Shown here: positions 46,621 to 58,417 of the stretch, piece after piece
How positions within the stretch are numbered: the first letter of the stretch is position 1
How the letters are laid out: each line of letters begins with the position of its first letter
NCBI RefSeq assembly: GCF_029867415.1
Contig: NC_081183.1
Span: 12,148,404-12,212,403, forward strand
DNA from: Vicia villosa
Lineage: Eukaryota > Streptophyta > Magnoliopsida > Fabales > Fabaceae
Direction of reading: 5' to 3'
DNA: 64,000 nucleotides
Translations under genes and position numbers: made by a program
The notes under the pieces: model-generated
Told to the model about the DNA's origin: nothing
Database searches by the model: none
Seen by the model: only the letters and a program-made list of their open reading frames with translations

Positions 46621-49600
46621 ATCCGGCTCGAATCCCATCAAAAATGATAATGTTACAGTTCCACGTCTTAATATCCTTGAGAATCCAATTGACCAAGCTG
46701 ATGAAGATAGTGGGGAAGATTGTGAAGTCCCCGAGGAATTAGCAAGACTTTTGAGACAAGAGGAGAAATCTATTCAGCCACATCAAGAAGCCATAGAAAT
46801 CATCAACCTCGGTACAGAAGAAGCAAAAAGAGAGGTCAAGATAGGTGCCGCTTTGCAAAGTGATGTAAAGAGAAGGTTGATTGAGTTGCTTCGAGAGTAT
46901 GTTGATATCTTCGCCTGGTCATATGAAGACATGCCTGGTTTAGACACGGACATAGTTATGCACAGGCTACCTCTCAAACCAGAATGTCCGCCTGTAAAGC
47001 AAAAACCACGAAGAACTCGACCTGATATGGCTTTGAAAATCAAGGAAGAAGTTGAAAAACAGTTGAAGGCTGGTTTCTTATCTGTGTGTGAGTATCCTCC
47101 TTGGATTGCAAACATAGTACCTGTTCCTAAGAAGGACGGAAAGGTACGCATGTGTGTTGACTACCGAGATTTGAATAGGGCAAGTCTGAAGGATGATTTC
47201 CCTCTGCCTCATATTGATGTGCTAGTCGACAACACTGCTCAGTATTCGGTGTTTTCCTTCATGGATGGTTTTTCTGGCTATAATCAAATAAAGATGGCTC
47301 CTGAAGATATGACCAAGACTACTTTTACCACTCCGTGGGGTACGTATTGTTATAAGGTGATGCCTTTCGGTCTTAAGAATGCTGGTGCAACATATCAACG
47401 AGCTATGGTGACTCTCTTCCATGACATGATCCATAAAGAGATTGAGGTATACGTCGATGATATGATTGCAAAGTCCCAAACTGAGGAGGAACATTTGGTA
47501 TATCTTGAGAAATTGTTTGCTCGTTTGCGAAAGTTCAAGTTGAGGCTTAATCCAAACAAGTGCACTTTTGGAGTGCGATCGGGAAAGCTACTTGGATTCA
47601 TTGTGAGTCAGCGAGGGATTGAGGTTGACCCTGATAAACTAAGAGCGATACAGAATATGCCAGCACCAAAGAATGAAAAAGAGGTCCGAGGGTTCCTTGG
47701 GAGATTGAATTACATAGCCAGGTTCATTTCTCATCTCACTGACACCTGTGAACCCATCTTTAAGTTGCTGCGCAAGAATCAAGATATCCGTTGGGATGAC
47801 CAATGTCAAGGAGCTTTTGAAAAGATCAAGCAATATCTCCAAGAACCACCAATTCTCATGCCTCCGGTTCCTGGAAGACCGCTTCTTATGTACTTAACTG
47901 TGCTTGAAGGATCTATGGGGTGTGTGCTGGGCCAGCATGACGAGTCTGGTCGAAAAGAGTGCGCCATTTATTACCTGAACAAAAAGTTTACCGATTGTGA
48001 ATCCCGTTACTCACTACTCGAGAAAACTTGCTGTGCTTTGGTATGGGCTGCTCGCCGACTAAGGCAGTACATGCTGACTCACACCACTCTATTTATCTCC
48101 AAAATGGACCCGATAAAGTACATCTTTGAAAAACCGGCCCTTACAGGAAGACTAGCCCGATGGCAAATGCTTTTATCAGAATACGACATCCAGTATGTCA
48201 CACAGAAGGCCATCAAAGGAAGTGTCCTTGCAGATCATCTTGCTCATCAGCCATTAGAAGAGTATCAGTCAATGAAGTTTGACTTTCCTGATGAAGATAT
48301 CATGAAACTGGATGATAATGAAGGACCCGAACCAGGAGAGCGATGGACTCTCACGTTCGATGGTGCATCAAATGCTATGGGCCATGGTATTGGGGCAGTT
48401 TTGACTTCTCCTCGTCAAACTCACATCCCTTTCACAGCTAGAATATGCTTTGATTGCACAAATAATGTCGCAGAATACGAAGCTTGCATAATGGGCCTCG
48501 AAGCAGCCATTGATATGAGAATCAAGATCCTTGAGGTTTATGGGGATTCTGCCTTGGTCATACATCAGGTGAGAGGTGATTGGGAGACAAGATACCCCAA
48601 TTTAGTTCCTTATAAGGACTATATCTTGGAGTTGTTGCCCGCTTTCGAGGAAATCACTTTCGATCATATCCCACGAGAGGAGAATCAATTGGCAGATGCT
48701 TTGGCTACTTTGGCAGCTATGTTCAGAGTTAGCTCCCCTAAAGAAGTGCCAGATATAAGGATCCTCCGTTACAAAGAGCCTGCCCATGTATTCCCTGCTT
48801 ATTGTCTTACTACTGAAAGGGTGTATGACGAAAAGCCATGGTATTATGACATCAAGAGGTATGTTGAGAAGCAAAAGTATCCCGAAGATGCTACGATTGG
48901 TGATAAGCGAACGCTTCGAAGGTTAGCATCCAAATTCTTCTTGTCAGGAGACGCCCTGTACAAAAGAAACTATGATTCAGTTTTGCTCAGATGCGTGGAT
49001 AGACACGAAGCAGAATTGATCATGCGGGAAATTCATGAAGGATCTTTTGGAACTCATTCCAATGGACATTCTATGGCCAAAAAGATCTTGCGAGCGGGAT
49101 ATTACTGGATGACAATTGAAAGTGATTGTTATGTATACATGAAGAAGTGCCACAAATGCCAAGTGTATGCTGATAGAATTCATGTTCCTCCAACTCCTTT
49201 GAATGTTCTAACATCGCCTTGGCCCTTTTCTATGTGGGGCATAGACATGATTGGACGGATAGAGCCACAAGCTTCAAATGGACACAGATTTATTCTTGTT
49301 GCTATCGACTACTTCACCAAATGGGTTGAAGCTGCTTCTTACAAGAACGTAACCAAGCAAGTCGTCACTCGCTTCATCAAGAAAGAGATCATATGCCGAT
49401 ATGGGGTTCCAAACAAGATCATCACTGATAATGGGTCCAATCTTAATAACAAGATGATGGCAGAGTTGTGTGAAGAGTTCAAGATTGAACACCACAATTC
49501 ATCACCCTATCGGCCAAAGATGAATGGCGCAGTCGAAGCTGCTAACAAGAATATAAAGAAGATCGTCCAGAAGATGGTCAGAACGTATAAAGATTGGCAT

Positions 49601-50086
49601 GAAATGTTACCGTTTGCTTTGCACGGCTATAGAACTTCGGTTCGTACTTCAACTGGGGCAACTCCCTTCTCTCTTGTCTACGGTATGGAGGCCGTACTAC
49701 ATGTCGAAGTGGAAATTCCTTCGTTGAGAGTCTTGATGGACGCCAAACTCGATGAAACAGAATGGGTTCAAACGAGGCTAGATCATCTCAATATAATTGA
49801 GGAGAAACGCTTATCTGCTATCTGCCATGGCCAGTTGTACCAAAAGAGGATCAAGAAAGCGTACGACAAGAAAATTCGGCCTCGAGAGTTCCACACAGGC
49901 GACCTAGTCGTAAGGAAGATCTTGCCAATTCACACCGATCCAAGGGGCAAATGGACTCCCAACTATGAGGGACCATACATTGTGAAGAAAGCATTTTCAG
50001 GTGGTGCTTTAATCCTGATAAAGATGGATGGGGAAGACGTTCCGCTTCCAGTCAATTCAGACTCAGTCAAAAAATACTACGCATAA
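46621..50086 (+). CDS. Ogre-B pol: RT, RNase H1, RNase H2, integrase (open)
   Basis: An open frame from the predicted acceptor to the stop at 50086, about 1154 codons; the first ATG is only near 46932, so it relies on splicing to gag-pro. Numbering from codon 46751, reverse transcriptase has VDYRDLNRAS and catalytic YVDD near 234-237. RNase H1 is at about 385-475. An extra RNase H2 (TFDGASNAMG, AEYEACIMGLEAA, ENQLADALATL) is at about 525-660. Integrase has an HHCC region (about 745-800) and catalytic Asp832, Asp893 and Glu929, a D-D-35-E arrangement. Dual RNase H is known in the Tat lineage. All catalytic motifs look present, so this enzyme set could be functional. Confidence 0.94.
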
Positions 50087-50094
50087 AAGACCCG

Positions 50095-50269
50095 CTAGGT
50101 CGACGTACCTAGGCAAAAATAAGGGCATCCCGGCAAACCAAAAGGGTTTGGGCAAAATTTAGGGATAAAAAAAAAAAAAAAGAATAACCCGCTAAGTCGA
50201 AAACCCGAAAGGGCGACTTAGGCAAAAGGGGGTATCCCGCTGGATTGAAAACCCGAAAGGGCGATCCAG
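50095..50269 (+). other. Cluster of four hairpins after the Ogre-B pol stop
   Basis: Stems at 50095-50112 (CTAGGT/ACCTAG), 50134-50150 (CAAACC/GGTTTG), 50192-50221 (CTAAGTCG/CGACTTAG) and 50240-50269 (CTGGATTG/CGATCCAG). The last two have the identical 14 nt insert AAAACCCGAAAGGG, which would give an A4 bulge and a GAAA tetraloop on a CCC/GGG stem. The stems differ at three paired positions while keeping pairing. Confidence 0.78.
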
Positions 50270-51415
50270 GAAAAAGTTAGGGATCAAAAGCGAGAGGCTG
50301 CAGTCTGAATATCCTTCACAAAGACCACTATACGCCCTTGGCAGAACGGACAGATCAATCCAACCATTACCCTTCTGAAGCAAAGCATTGAGAGGATCAA
50401 GGATATGGGAACTGTAGCAACATCAGTTTTAATGGAAATCCGAGCATTTCTCTTTGCCATTTTGCTTTTTTGCATTTTTTATTTTCCTTTTGCAACTACC
50501 TCATTTAGGAGTTGCTTCTTTGTACAAAATCCTATTCATAGGCATTTCGTCAATAAAATGATTTTTCAGGCAAAAGCGTTCTTTCATTTCCCGTTTTTTT
50601 TTCCGCATGCGAAGCGTGATTTAATTCGTTATTAAACATTGCATTGAAAACATGGGGATAATAATCACAAAATCAAAACGAAACATGATGTTACATAAAC
50701 ATAAAAGTGCTCTAAGGGGCACCATTCGCATCCAAGCGTTGTTTTCTGTGCAGGTTGCAGGTTCTAGCCATCATCTTGGCTTATGATATGCCACAAAGAT
50801 CGTCATCATCTCACGTGAGAACACAAGTGTGTAGCTCATCGGTACTGGCAAACTCGGGGCACCTGAAGAGGTCTGTGTCCCCATGGCAAACAAAGAAGAG
50901 CTCCTCAGGCTCACCGTTTCCAAGCACTCCAGGATGTAAGGAAAGTCAAGCGAAGTCATTTCATCCCCAGCAGGGCTATGTTCCAATCTTCAACGCGGTT
51001 ACCAATAATCTTTGGTACTGTAGGGTTCCAACATCAATTCACAATGATGGTTCAAGATCACAAGACAACGGACCCCAATGATCCTACTCTTCTGTTCCAC
51101 CAAGGGCCTTTATTTGGCACTCTTTGCATATAGAATCCATTGCATATAGCATTGCATCCTCAAAAGCGTGGCATATCCATTACAGTGGATCATTACGCCA
51201 TAAAAACTCAAACATGCATGCGAAACATAAGCCAGATAATAGGAGCCAATGTTGAATCAGAACAATGACCCATCCTCTCAAAGTTGTTACCTGTACAAAC
51301 TTTGCCTGATATCTGCGATCATACTACAAACACTTTTAAGCTGTGGTGCCGATACGAGGAGTCCTCAATTCCGGACAAATGTCTGCCACGAAGTTTTTTT
51401 GTTTTCCTCTTTCTG

Positions 51416-51910
51416 ATGTTGAGTCGATGTTGAGTCGTAGGTCGCACGAGATCTATCCCCTTTTCGTCCTGAGGGTCGTACGAGATCTCCTCTTGATGTT
51501 GAGTCGTAGGTCGCACGAGATCTATCTCCTTTTGTCCTGTAGGTCGCACGAGATCTACTCTTCCCCCTGTTTTGAAGGTCGCACGAGGTCTTCTCCCGAT
51601 GTCGAGTCGTAGATCGTACGAGATCTATATCTTCCTGTTTTCGAAGGTCGCACGAGGTCTTCTCCCGATGTCGAGTCGTAGATCGTACGAGATCTATATC
51701 TTCCTGGTTTCGAAGGTCGCACGAGGTCTTCTCCCGATGTTGAGTCGTAGATCGCACGAGGTCTATTCTGTCCTGAAGATCGTACGAGATCCTCCCCTGA
51801 TGTCGAGCCGATGTTGAGTCGTAGATCGCACGAGGTCTATTCTGTCCTGAAGATCGTACGAGATCCTCTCCTGATGTCGAGTCGATGTTGAGTCGTAGGT
51901 CGCACAAGAT
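51416..51910. repeat. Tandem array (unit about 69 bp) in the Ogre-B 3' UTR
   Basis: About seven imperfect units, each with GAGTCGTAGATCG, ACGAGATCTAT, then a second GGTCGCACGAGGTCT half. Unit length varies because of indels. It has no sequence likeness to the 47 bp array of Ogre-A although it sits in the same place. A 180-codon antisense frame through it is a by-product of repetition. Confidence 0.88.
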
Positions 51911-52203
51911 CTATTGCCTTCCAGTCATTGCTTCATGAAACATTTCTTTCGGGAACCTTGTATTGGCACCTCTCGCTACGTTACAAGCTACCACCATTCA
52001 AATCCATTATTCACTGTAAATATTCTCCACCAGAAAAAGAAAAAAACAATTCTCTTTCCCCAGCAGATATCAAAACAAAAATAATAATAACATTCACACC
52101 ATCTTCTCTTCAGGACAAATTTCAGGTCTTTGGTATTTAATCTTCTTCTACTCCGAATGTTCGAAAGGCTGGCGCCAATCTCACTTTCGAGTATAAGACG
52201 ATC

Positions 52204-52216
52204 AAATAGGGGCAGC
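52204..52216 (+). other. Polypurine tract of Ogre-B
   Basis: AAATAGGGGCAGC directly before the 3' LTR start at 52217. The same sequence precedes the Ogre-A 3' LTR on the minus strand. Confidence 0.65.
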
Positions 52217-55200
52217 TGTCATACCCCAAATTTGTCCTACCCTTTAACTTCTAACTGGCTTAGGCTTTGCATTCATGTACATACATCACTTAGGTCATAA
52301 TCCACACTCATGCATGCATACCATTGGTATCAATCGAAGGCTAGCAAGAAAAAGCTCCATTGCAAAGAAGTTTGATCAGAGAATAAGAAAACTGAGGTAT
52401 AATCATGTGGCTCTATGTTCATTGAAGTCCCCCTGGATTGGGGTGTCTCTCTGCTTCAAATCAGGGCATTGATTGAAGAGTGCAAGCTTGCAAATCGTCT
52501 GGTTCTTTAAATAAGGGTTTCTTTGACCAAAGTCAACCAGTTGACTTTCTGGTCAACATTTAATCAGGAATGGCTCCTATGTGTGAAAAGATTCTCATAC
52601 TGACTGTGTGGATGTGTTTGTGTGACTGGATTTGGCTAGAAGAGATTTAGTCGGGAATTTCATCAATAGTCGGAAAAATCAGAACATTTGACTTTTGGGT
52701 CAAAATCGGAAGAATTATTCAGATATTGACTTTTGGTGGAAAATCGGTCAAGAAAAGTCGAGGAATGGGGAGTTTGGCAAAAAGTTGGGAAAAATAGTAA
52801 AAAGACAATTTCCAACACTTAGAAAAAATTTTGATGCTCTAAATCTTGGAGAGCAGTCCACTCCAGCACCAGATTACACGTGGCAAATGGCATTTTCTGG
52901 AAAAATTTCCAACATCAAAGTTGTTCCTCTCATGGAGGAGAACAACTTTGTAGTTGGACACTTTTTCACTTGAAGCTTGTATGAAGAGTTAAAGTGGTGT
53001 GAAGTTGCTGGAAACTCTTTTGAACCAAGTCATATTCCAGGTCACAAGTCAGGTCATGACCTGGCATTTTCACAAACACATGGCATGCCAAATCTCCAGC
53101 CATTTTTAGAGCTCTACAGAAGTGCCATGAATGCAAACTTGGTATGTATCTCTTCCTTGCCATCCCCTCTATCCATTGAAACAAGAATTGGGTCAATTGA
53201 ACAAGTATTGAGTGAGATGCAAGCCTTCAAAGTAGTGCCCCAACACTGGTCAAATCCTGCAGGCAACCAAGGCAGATTCTCAAGGCACACGCATGCATTT
53301 CAGCAAACACATGGTGGGCCAAATGTCAATGCCTTTTTCTTCCTCCACAAGCCATTATCTTGAACAAGCTTGGTTCTAAACTACTCTTTGCCTTGTCCTC
53401 TGTCTATGGAGCCCAGTATCACTAATTTTGGACATGTATTGATCAAGATAGAGAGGCTCAAAGTACCACCCTCACAAAGTTACAATCTGACCGTACGCGC
53501 GGGACAGCACCTTGCTGGGCGTGTGCAGTGGGAATTGCATGAGTTCAAGACTATTTTTCTCACACTCCTAGGCCTCATTTTGAGATACTTCTAACACCAA
53601 TATTGTACTACTCCATGACCTCTTCCATTTGAGCATAAGTGTGAGCCGATTGAAGGACCATGGTATGAGATATGAGCATATAAAGTGGGGCATGGACATG
53701 GTTTTGTTGCTGAACATGGCTGCAGCATAATGCATGATTTTGTTTCACAAATACCATCACATTGCCACACATAGCCATGCAAGCTACTGAGTTATGAAAA
53801 GGCATGAAGGGACTTGCTCCATATGGCATACTTGTTCATTAAGCATTGAAAAGAAACAACTACAACATACACATCCATAGAAGTCCCACATTAAAGAAAT
53901 GAAAAAGAAACTTATTGCAAACTACACTTCAAGTCCCACACTCAAGAAAGCTGGCTCAAGCTCCAATCATTTGCCATATATAAGGAACTGTGCATAGCTC
54001 TCATTTTTACACTCTCCCATTCCAAAAACCCTCTCCTCACTCTCCAAATCCACTCACGATTCATAAACTCTCACACTCACACTTTCCTTCACTCCAAATA
54101 CTCTCTTCCCATTCTCCCTACTCCCTCTTTCCCTCTTCACCAACCACCATACCAAACTCTGTAACTAACTCCGATCAACGACCACCACAACCACCGCCGA
54201 CCTCCACCGATTTCCATCGTCATCCAAACCACTCCCTGCGCTGTATCATCCACCACCGCAGCCTCACACGAAGAGATCTGGATCATCACCACCAGTGCAC
54301 CTTCGTCCGTTATCTTACGAGAGTTATCAGCGCTAACACATCTTAGCTGGGAAGAGCAAGCTTCCGGATCCATATTTACGTACTTCATCATCAAGATTTA
54401 AAGGGAGCGGAGGAGTATAGCTGTGAAGAACTCTCTACTCAGATCAAGAATTGAACAGGTAAGTAGTTCCTCCAACTCCTCTGCATGTTTACCGTCGTGC
54501 AATCGCATACTTACGCATCTCATATATGCTTAACAACTGGATCTGTTTTGCTCGAATTAATTGCTGTTTGAATGATTAAGGTCATTTGTTTGAGCTTTAT
54601 GAGCAATATGAATCACGTGGTTATGTTCAGTGTGCGTTTCTATGAAAGTTGCATTGCTTAGGGTTTTGAGATGCGGCTCGTTTAGGCTGTTAGAGCGAGA
54701 ATCAACGAAAACCGAGGCTATATTCGTGTTTTGCGTGAAATTTTGAGTGGAGTGAGGGTAATCTTGCAAGTTTCTGGAAATTTTGGTCCGTCTCCGCCGT
54801 AGGTTGGCCGGAGAAGACGATCAGAGCTCTGCTCCGGCGTATGTTTGCTTTGAAGTCTTCTCACGTCGTTTTGCTCGTGTGGCACATGCGTATTGGTTGT
54901 CCTTCCCAGTTTTTTGTGATATCTTGTTTTTCTCCAAATGATTGGAACGTGACGTGCTCTACTCTGATTGGTTGGTGAGCTTTTATCATTTAGTGTTTTA
55001 ATAAGCCATGACCAATTGATGCACCATGATACACATGCATGTTACGTTATTAATAAAAAAAACCATGTAATAAAATTGAATAATGCTATAATAGAATGAA
55101 ATAGAATTGAGAATAACTGAAATGAAGAACCAAAGGCATTGGGCCTTGGCGCAGGCTGGGCCTGGAACTTTTCCGGATTGTACACCCTAACTGCTAGCGC

Positions 55201-56470
55201 ACCACCACACGTGAGACTGGGCTTGTACGCAGACTACTATCTTCACCCCTTTTTTTTTCCTGGCCCAGTCTGCTTTAATTAATTTTTAGTTCATTTTGAA
55301 ATTACTTCTGTACCCCCTTTGCTATAACAAAAACAACAATCAAATTGATTTTCTTTTAATTCCTTTTTGCAACTAATTGAGTTTTTACTTAAAAAAAAAT
55401 GATGACAAAAACATTTTCCATTCAATTAGACTTTTAGATTTTTTTTATTTTCTTTTAATTGAATCTTTTAAGTGTTGTTTCCTTTGAGTTTTAATTGGTT
55501 GATAAACCATATAAATAAATAGTTTCTAACATGAATAAAAACGAATTTGCTTGTAAATGATTTTCATGAATAGTTTAGATTTCATTTCTTTTCCTTTTGT
55601 GGATACTTTTCTTATATTGTGAGATGCTTAAATAGATTTTGTTCCTTTCTATTAGAATTAGAATAACAATTAGGCTTAGAAATTAGGCTAGTCTCCCCTT
55701 TATCATTTCTTTTCTTTTTACAACTTTAATCCACCTAACAAATACTTGAATAAATTCCCCATAAAAAATACAAAGAAAACACTTAAAAAACATTAATAAT
55801 CAAAGTGAAAATCTTAAAAAGGGAATGGAAGCTTGAACATCCCTTGCTTTAGGGAATGTTCGAGTGCTTGGATCTCCCTTGCTTTAGGGTCCCATTCAGG
55901 CGTAAGTTCCCAACTTCTAAAAAACACAAACCATAGAGTAACTCGAGTTTCCCTTGCTTTAGGGATTTCCTCGAAACACTCAAACTCTCTCTCTTCTCTC
56001 TTTTCTTAAGGGCATTGTTATCTCCGCTCCATTGCATCCTAGGCTGTCCCCTTATGCAAGAGCGCGAGCGTTAACTCCGCCCAACTAAAAAACACAAAAA
56101 CAAACAGAAACATGTGAGCCGAACTACGGCGCTCTGATTCCTGAAAAGGATACGTAGGCATCAAGTCGCGGGGCTTGAACGAGCACATTTGTAAATATTC
56201 CTTTTTTCCCCGTATTTCTTTTGCATTCATTTCACATGTAGACATAGACATAGTACACACCCTTTAGATAGAAACAAACATAGGTGGATACCATCGAGTA
56301 CGATGGGCGCGAGGGGTGCTAATACCTTCCCCTCGCGTAACCGACTCCCGTACCCTATTCTCTGGTCGCAAGACCCTGTTCCTTCCTTTGCTAGGTTTTC
56401 TGATATTCCTTTCCCTTATGGGATAAATATATTGGTGGCGACTCTGTTCATTTTTCGCGAGCGTGCGACA
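52217..56470 (+). repeat. Ogre-B 3' LTR (uninterrupted)
   Basis: 4254 bp, from TGTCATACCCC to GCGTGCGACA. It serves as the intact reference for the three-piece 5' LTR and shows both empty insertion sites. TATA box at 53977-53985. It is followed by target duplication CCCTT (56471-56475). Confidence 0.95.
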
Positions 56471-56641
56471 CCCTTTCATAACCGACTCCCGAACCCTAAT
56501 TTGGTTGTGACAACCATTTTATTTTCTTTTATGAATTTTATTGATATTTTCCCTTTCCTTTTGGAATATATAAAGTCTGGTGGCGACTCTGTTGTATTTC
56601 GAGTGTGCGATACACTTAGATATTTTTCGCGTCGCGACAAC

Positions 56642-56659
56642 TAGGGACTCTACTGAGGA
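56642..56659 (+). other. Degenerate primer binding site of Ogre-C
   Basis: TAGGGACTCTACTGAGGA matches the Ogre-A/B PBS at 14 of 18 positions and lies 2 nt after the LTR end. Confidence 0.65.
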
Positions 56660-56880
56660 CTTTTCTCCTAAGGGAGTTCATCCTAGTTTATTTGTTTTAT
56701 GTTAAGTGTTTGCTTTTATTTACTTGCCTTCTTCTTCTCCTCTTTATCTCTATGTGTTTTCATCATTGTATATTCAACTATTGTATAATCTTGTATGGTA
56801 TCGTGGGAACGCTCTGGTTATTGATACATTGTGAGGAAATAATTTATACCAAGCTTTGAGAGAAATTTAAGCTTAAGAGG

Positions 56881-57415
56881 ATGGTTTCATAGTGTTGGCC
56901 TGCTTGACGTAATGTCTTATTGGGTTGGCGAGAAGACCCCGCCTATAGTAGATCCTCTTGAGGGTATTGTTGTCCTGCAAGTTATTTGTAATGGTTGCAA
57001 TATTTTCAAATGGGGTACGTGACTCTAGGGACCTTTAGTAGAACCCAAAACTAATGGCTATCAAGACTGATGGTTGTGTAGTGCTGATCTGCTTGACATA
57101 TTGTCCAGTTGGGTTGGCGCAAGAACCTTACTCAAAATAAACTTTCTTGAGAGTATTGTTGTCTTGAAAGTTATTTGCGATGGTGGAAATATTTTCAAGT
57201 ACAATCCATGACTCTAGGAACCGTGTCTAAAGCCTTGAAGTCGATGGTTGCATAGTGTTGGCCTGTTTGTTGTATTATCTCGTTGGGTTGACACAAATAC
57301 CTCACTTAGAATAGATACTCTTAAGGGTATTGTTGACTTGCAAGTTATTTGCAATGGTATCAATACTTTCATATAGGGTATGTGACTCTAAGAACCTTAT
57401 AAAATCTTAGAGCCA
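56881..57415 (+). repeat. Three degenerate tandem units of about 180 bp in the Ogre-C leader
   Basis: Units begin near 56881, 57070 and 57244, each with ATGGTT..TAGTG.TG.., then a GGGTTGGC-type stretch, then AGTTATTTG.AATGGT and ATGACTCTA.G. They are strongly diverged from one another. I see no counterpart in the Ogre-A or Ogre-B leaders. Confidence 0.75.
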
Positions 57416-57580
57416 CCCCTTTGTGAGAATCACTTTGTGCCAAACAATCAGAACTATTCTGTCATACAATCTCAATACTTATGAACCCAAAATATGCATG
57501 ACATTACATTGCTTACATATTCATAAAAGAGATTCTGAATCTATGGTTTTTATTTACAGGGAATTTAAAAAGGGCTTAAG
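57416..57580 (+). other. Ogre-C leader end with acceptor-like site
   Basis: No gene. TTTTTATTTACAG ends near 57560, just before ORF1, at the same relative place as the acceptor-like site before ORF1 in Ogre-A and Ogre-B. Confidence 0.5.
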
Positions 57581-57888
57581 TTGTGTAGTGGGCATTTGAA
57601 AGACAAAATGCATTCAGACAGAAGAAATATGTTGCCACTCAAGTTTAGGTTGTCTAAAGTAGAGAATCTCATAGCATCGAGTGCTAAGCTAACTCCAATC
57701 AAACATAACAGCTTCAGAAAAAGATATGCGAAGATATTGAAATTATTGACCTTGAAGACTTATGTGGGGGCTTTGGTTGCTTTATCCCAATACTACGATC
57801 CTCCTCTCAGATGTTTCACTTTACAAAACTTCCAAATGGCTCTAACCATAGAAGAATTTGAAAGGATCTTGGGTCGTTATTTGAAATA
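57581..57888 (+). pseudogene. Ogre-C ORF1, first part
   Basis: Reads as a diverged relative of Ogre ORF1: FRKRYAKILKLL, then ALSQYYDPPLRCFTLQNFQMALTIEEFERILG, aligning with FRKEYGYILSLL and YNPSLRCFTF..LVPTLEEYSLFLG of the intact protein. It is cut by the MITE inserted at 57889. Confidence 0.85.
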
Positions 57889-58417
57889 GGGTTAAATACG
57901 TTTTTAGTCCCTATAAATATGCGACCCTGCATTTTTAGTCCCTATAAAATTTTTCTTCAATGAATGGTCCTTATAAAATTATTATGCACCTATTTTCAGT
58001 CCCTACTGTCAAACCAATATGTATTTTAGAATGATTATTTTGCAGACGTGTTCATAATGTTTTAAAAAGTTCCTGGAAAAAAAAGAAACTTAAAATTTAA
58101 TTTCTAAGTTGGGATTTTCATTACTTTTATCATTATTTTTTGAAATTTGAAAAATTCATATTTAATTCTTCTCGTTTTAAAAAATTCTAAAACTTGGTAA
58201 ATAAATATTTTCCAGTATTCTAAACATATATAAAAAAAAATTATTCAAAAATTTAAAAATTAAAGGATAATTAAACAGTTTTTAAAATTTTAGAAAATAA
58301 CAGGGACTGAAATTGCATGCATAAACATTTTAGAAGGACGAATCATTGAAGAAAAATTTTATAAGGACTAAAAATGCAGGGTCGCATATTTATAGGGACT
58401 GAATACATATTTAACCC
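57889..58417. mobile_element. Mutator-type MITE inserted in Ogre-C ORF1
   Basis: 529 bp with terminal inverted repeats of about 83 bp (GGGTTAAATA.. on the left, its near complement ..TATTTAACCC on the right; both include GCGACCCTGCATTTTTAG). It is flanked by the 9 bp duplication TTTGAAATA (57880-57888 and 58418-58426). A 9 bp duplication with long inverted repeats points to the Mutator superfamily. It has no coding capacity. Confidence 0.88.

Larger units (their letters stand above)
50087..52216 (+). other. Ogre-B 3' untranslated region
   Basis: About 2.1 kb with no credible gene: hairpin cluster (50095-50269) with an A15 run (50167-50181), a middle part partly similar to Ogre-A, a tandem array (51416-51910), and the polypurine-like AAATAGGGGCAGC next to the 3' LTR. 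Confidence 0.8.
24..56470 (+). mobile_element. Ogre-B: Ogre/Tat-lineage Ty3/gypsy LTR retrotransposon, interrupted by two later insertions
   Basis: The element starts TGTCATACCCC and ends GCGTGCGACA, and is flanked by the 5 bp duplication CCCTT (19-23 and 56471-56475). Its 5' LTR is in three pieces (24-361, 28684-29538, 36961-40023; 4256 bp in total) because Ogre-A and a copia element inserted there. The 3' LTR (52217-56470) is 4254 bp. By eye the two LTRs differ at about 40 places, near 1%, so it is clearly older than Ogre-A. Internal order is PBS, ORF1 (broken), gag-pro, intron, RT-RNaseH-RNaseH-INT, hairpin cluster, tandem array, PPT. The extra ORF1, the intron, dual RNase H and long LTRs are known Ogre features. 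Confidence 0.95.

Noticed and set aside
51365..51907. 180-codon antisense frame with repeated peptide in the Ogre-B 3' UTR
   Set aside because: It runs through the ~69 bp tandem array. Stop-free repeats give open frames in several phases, and no start, promoter or domain supports a gene.
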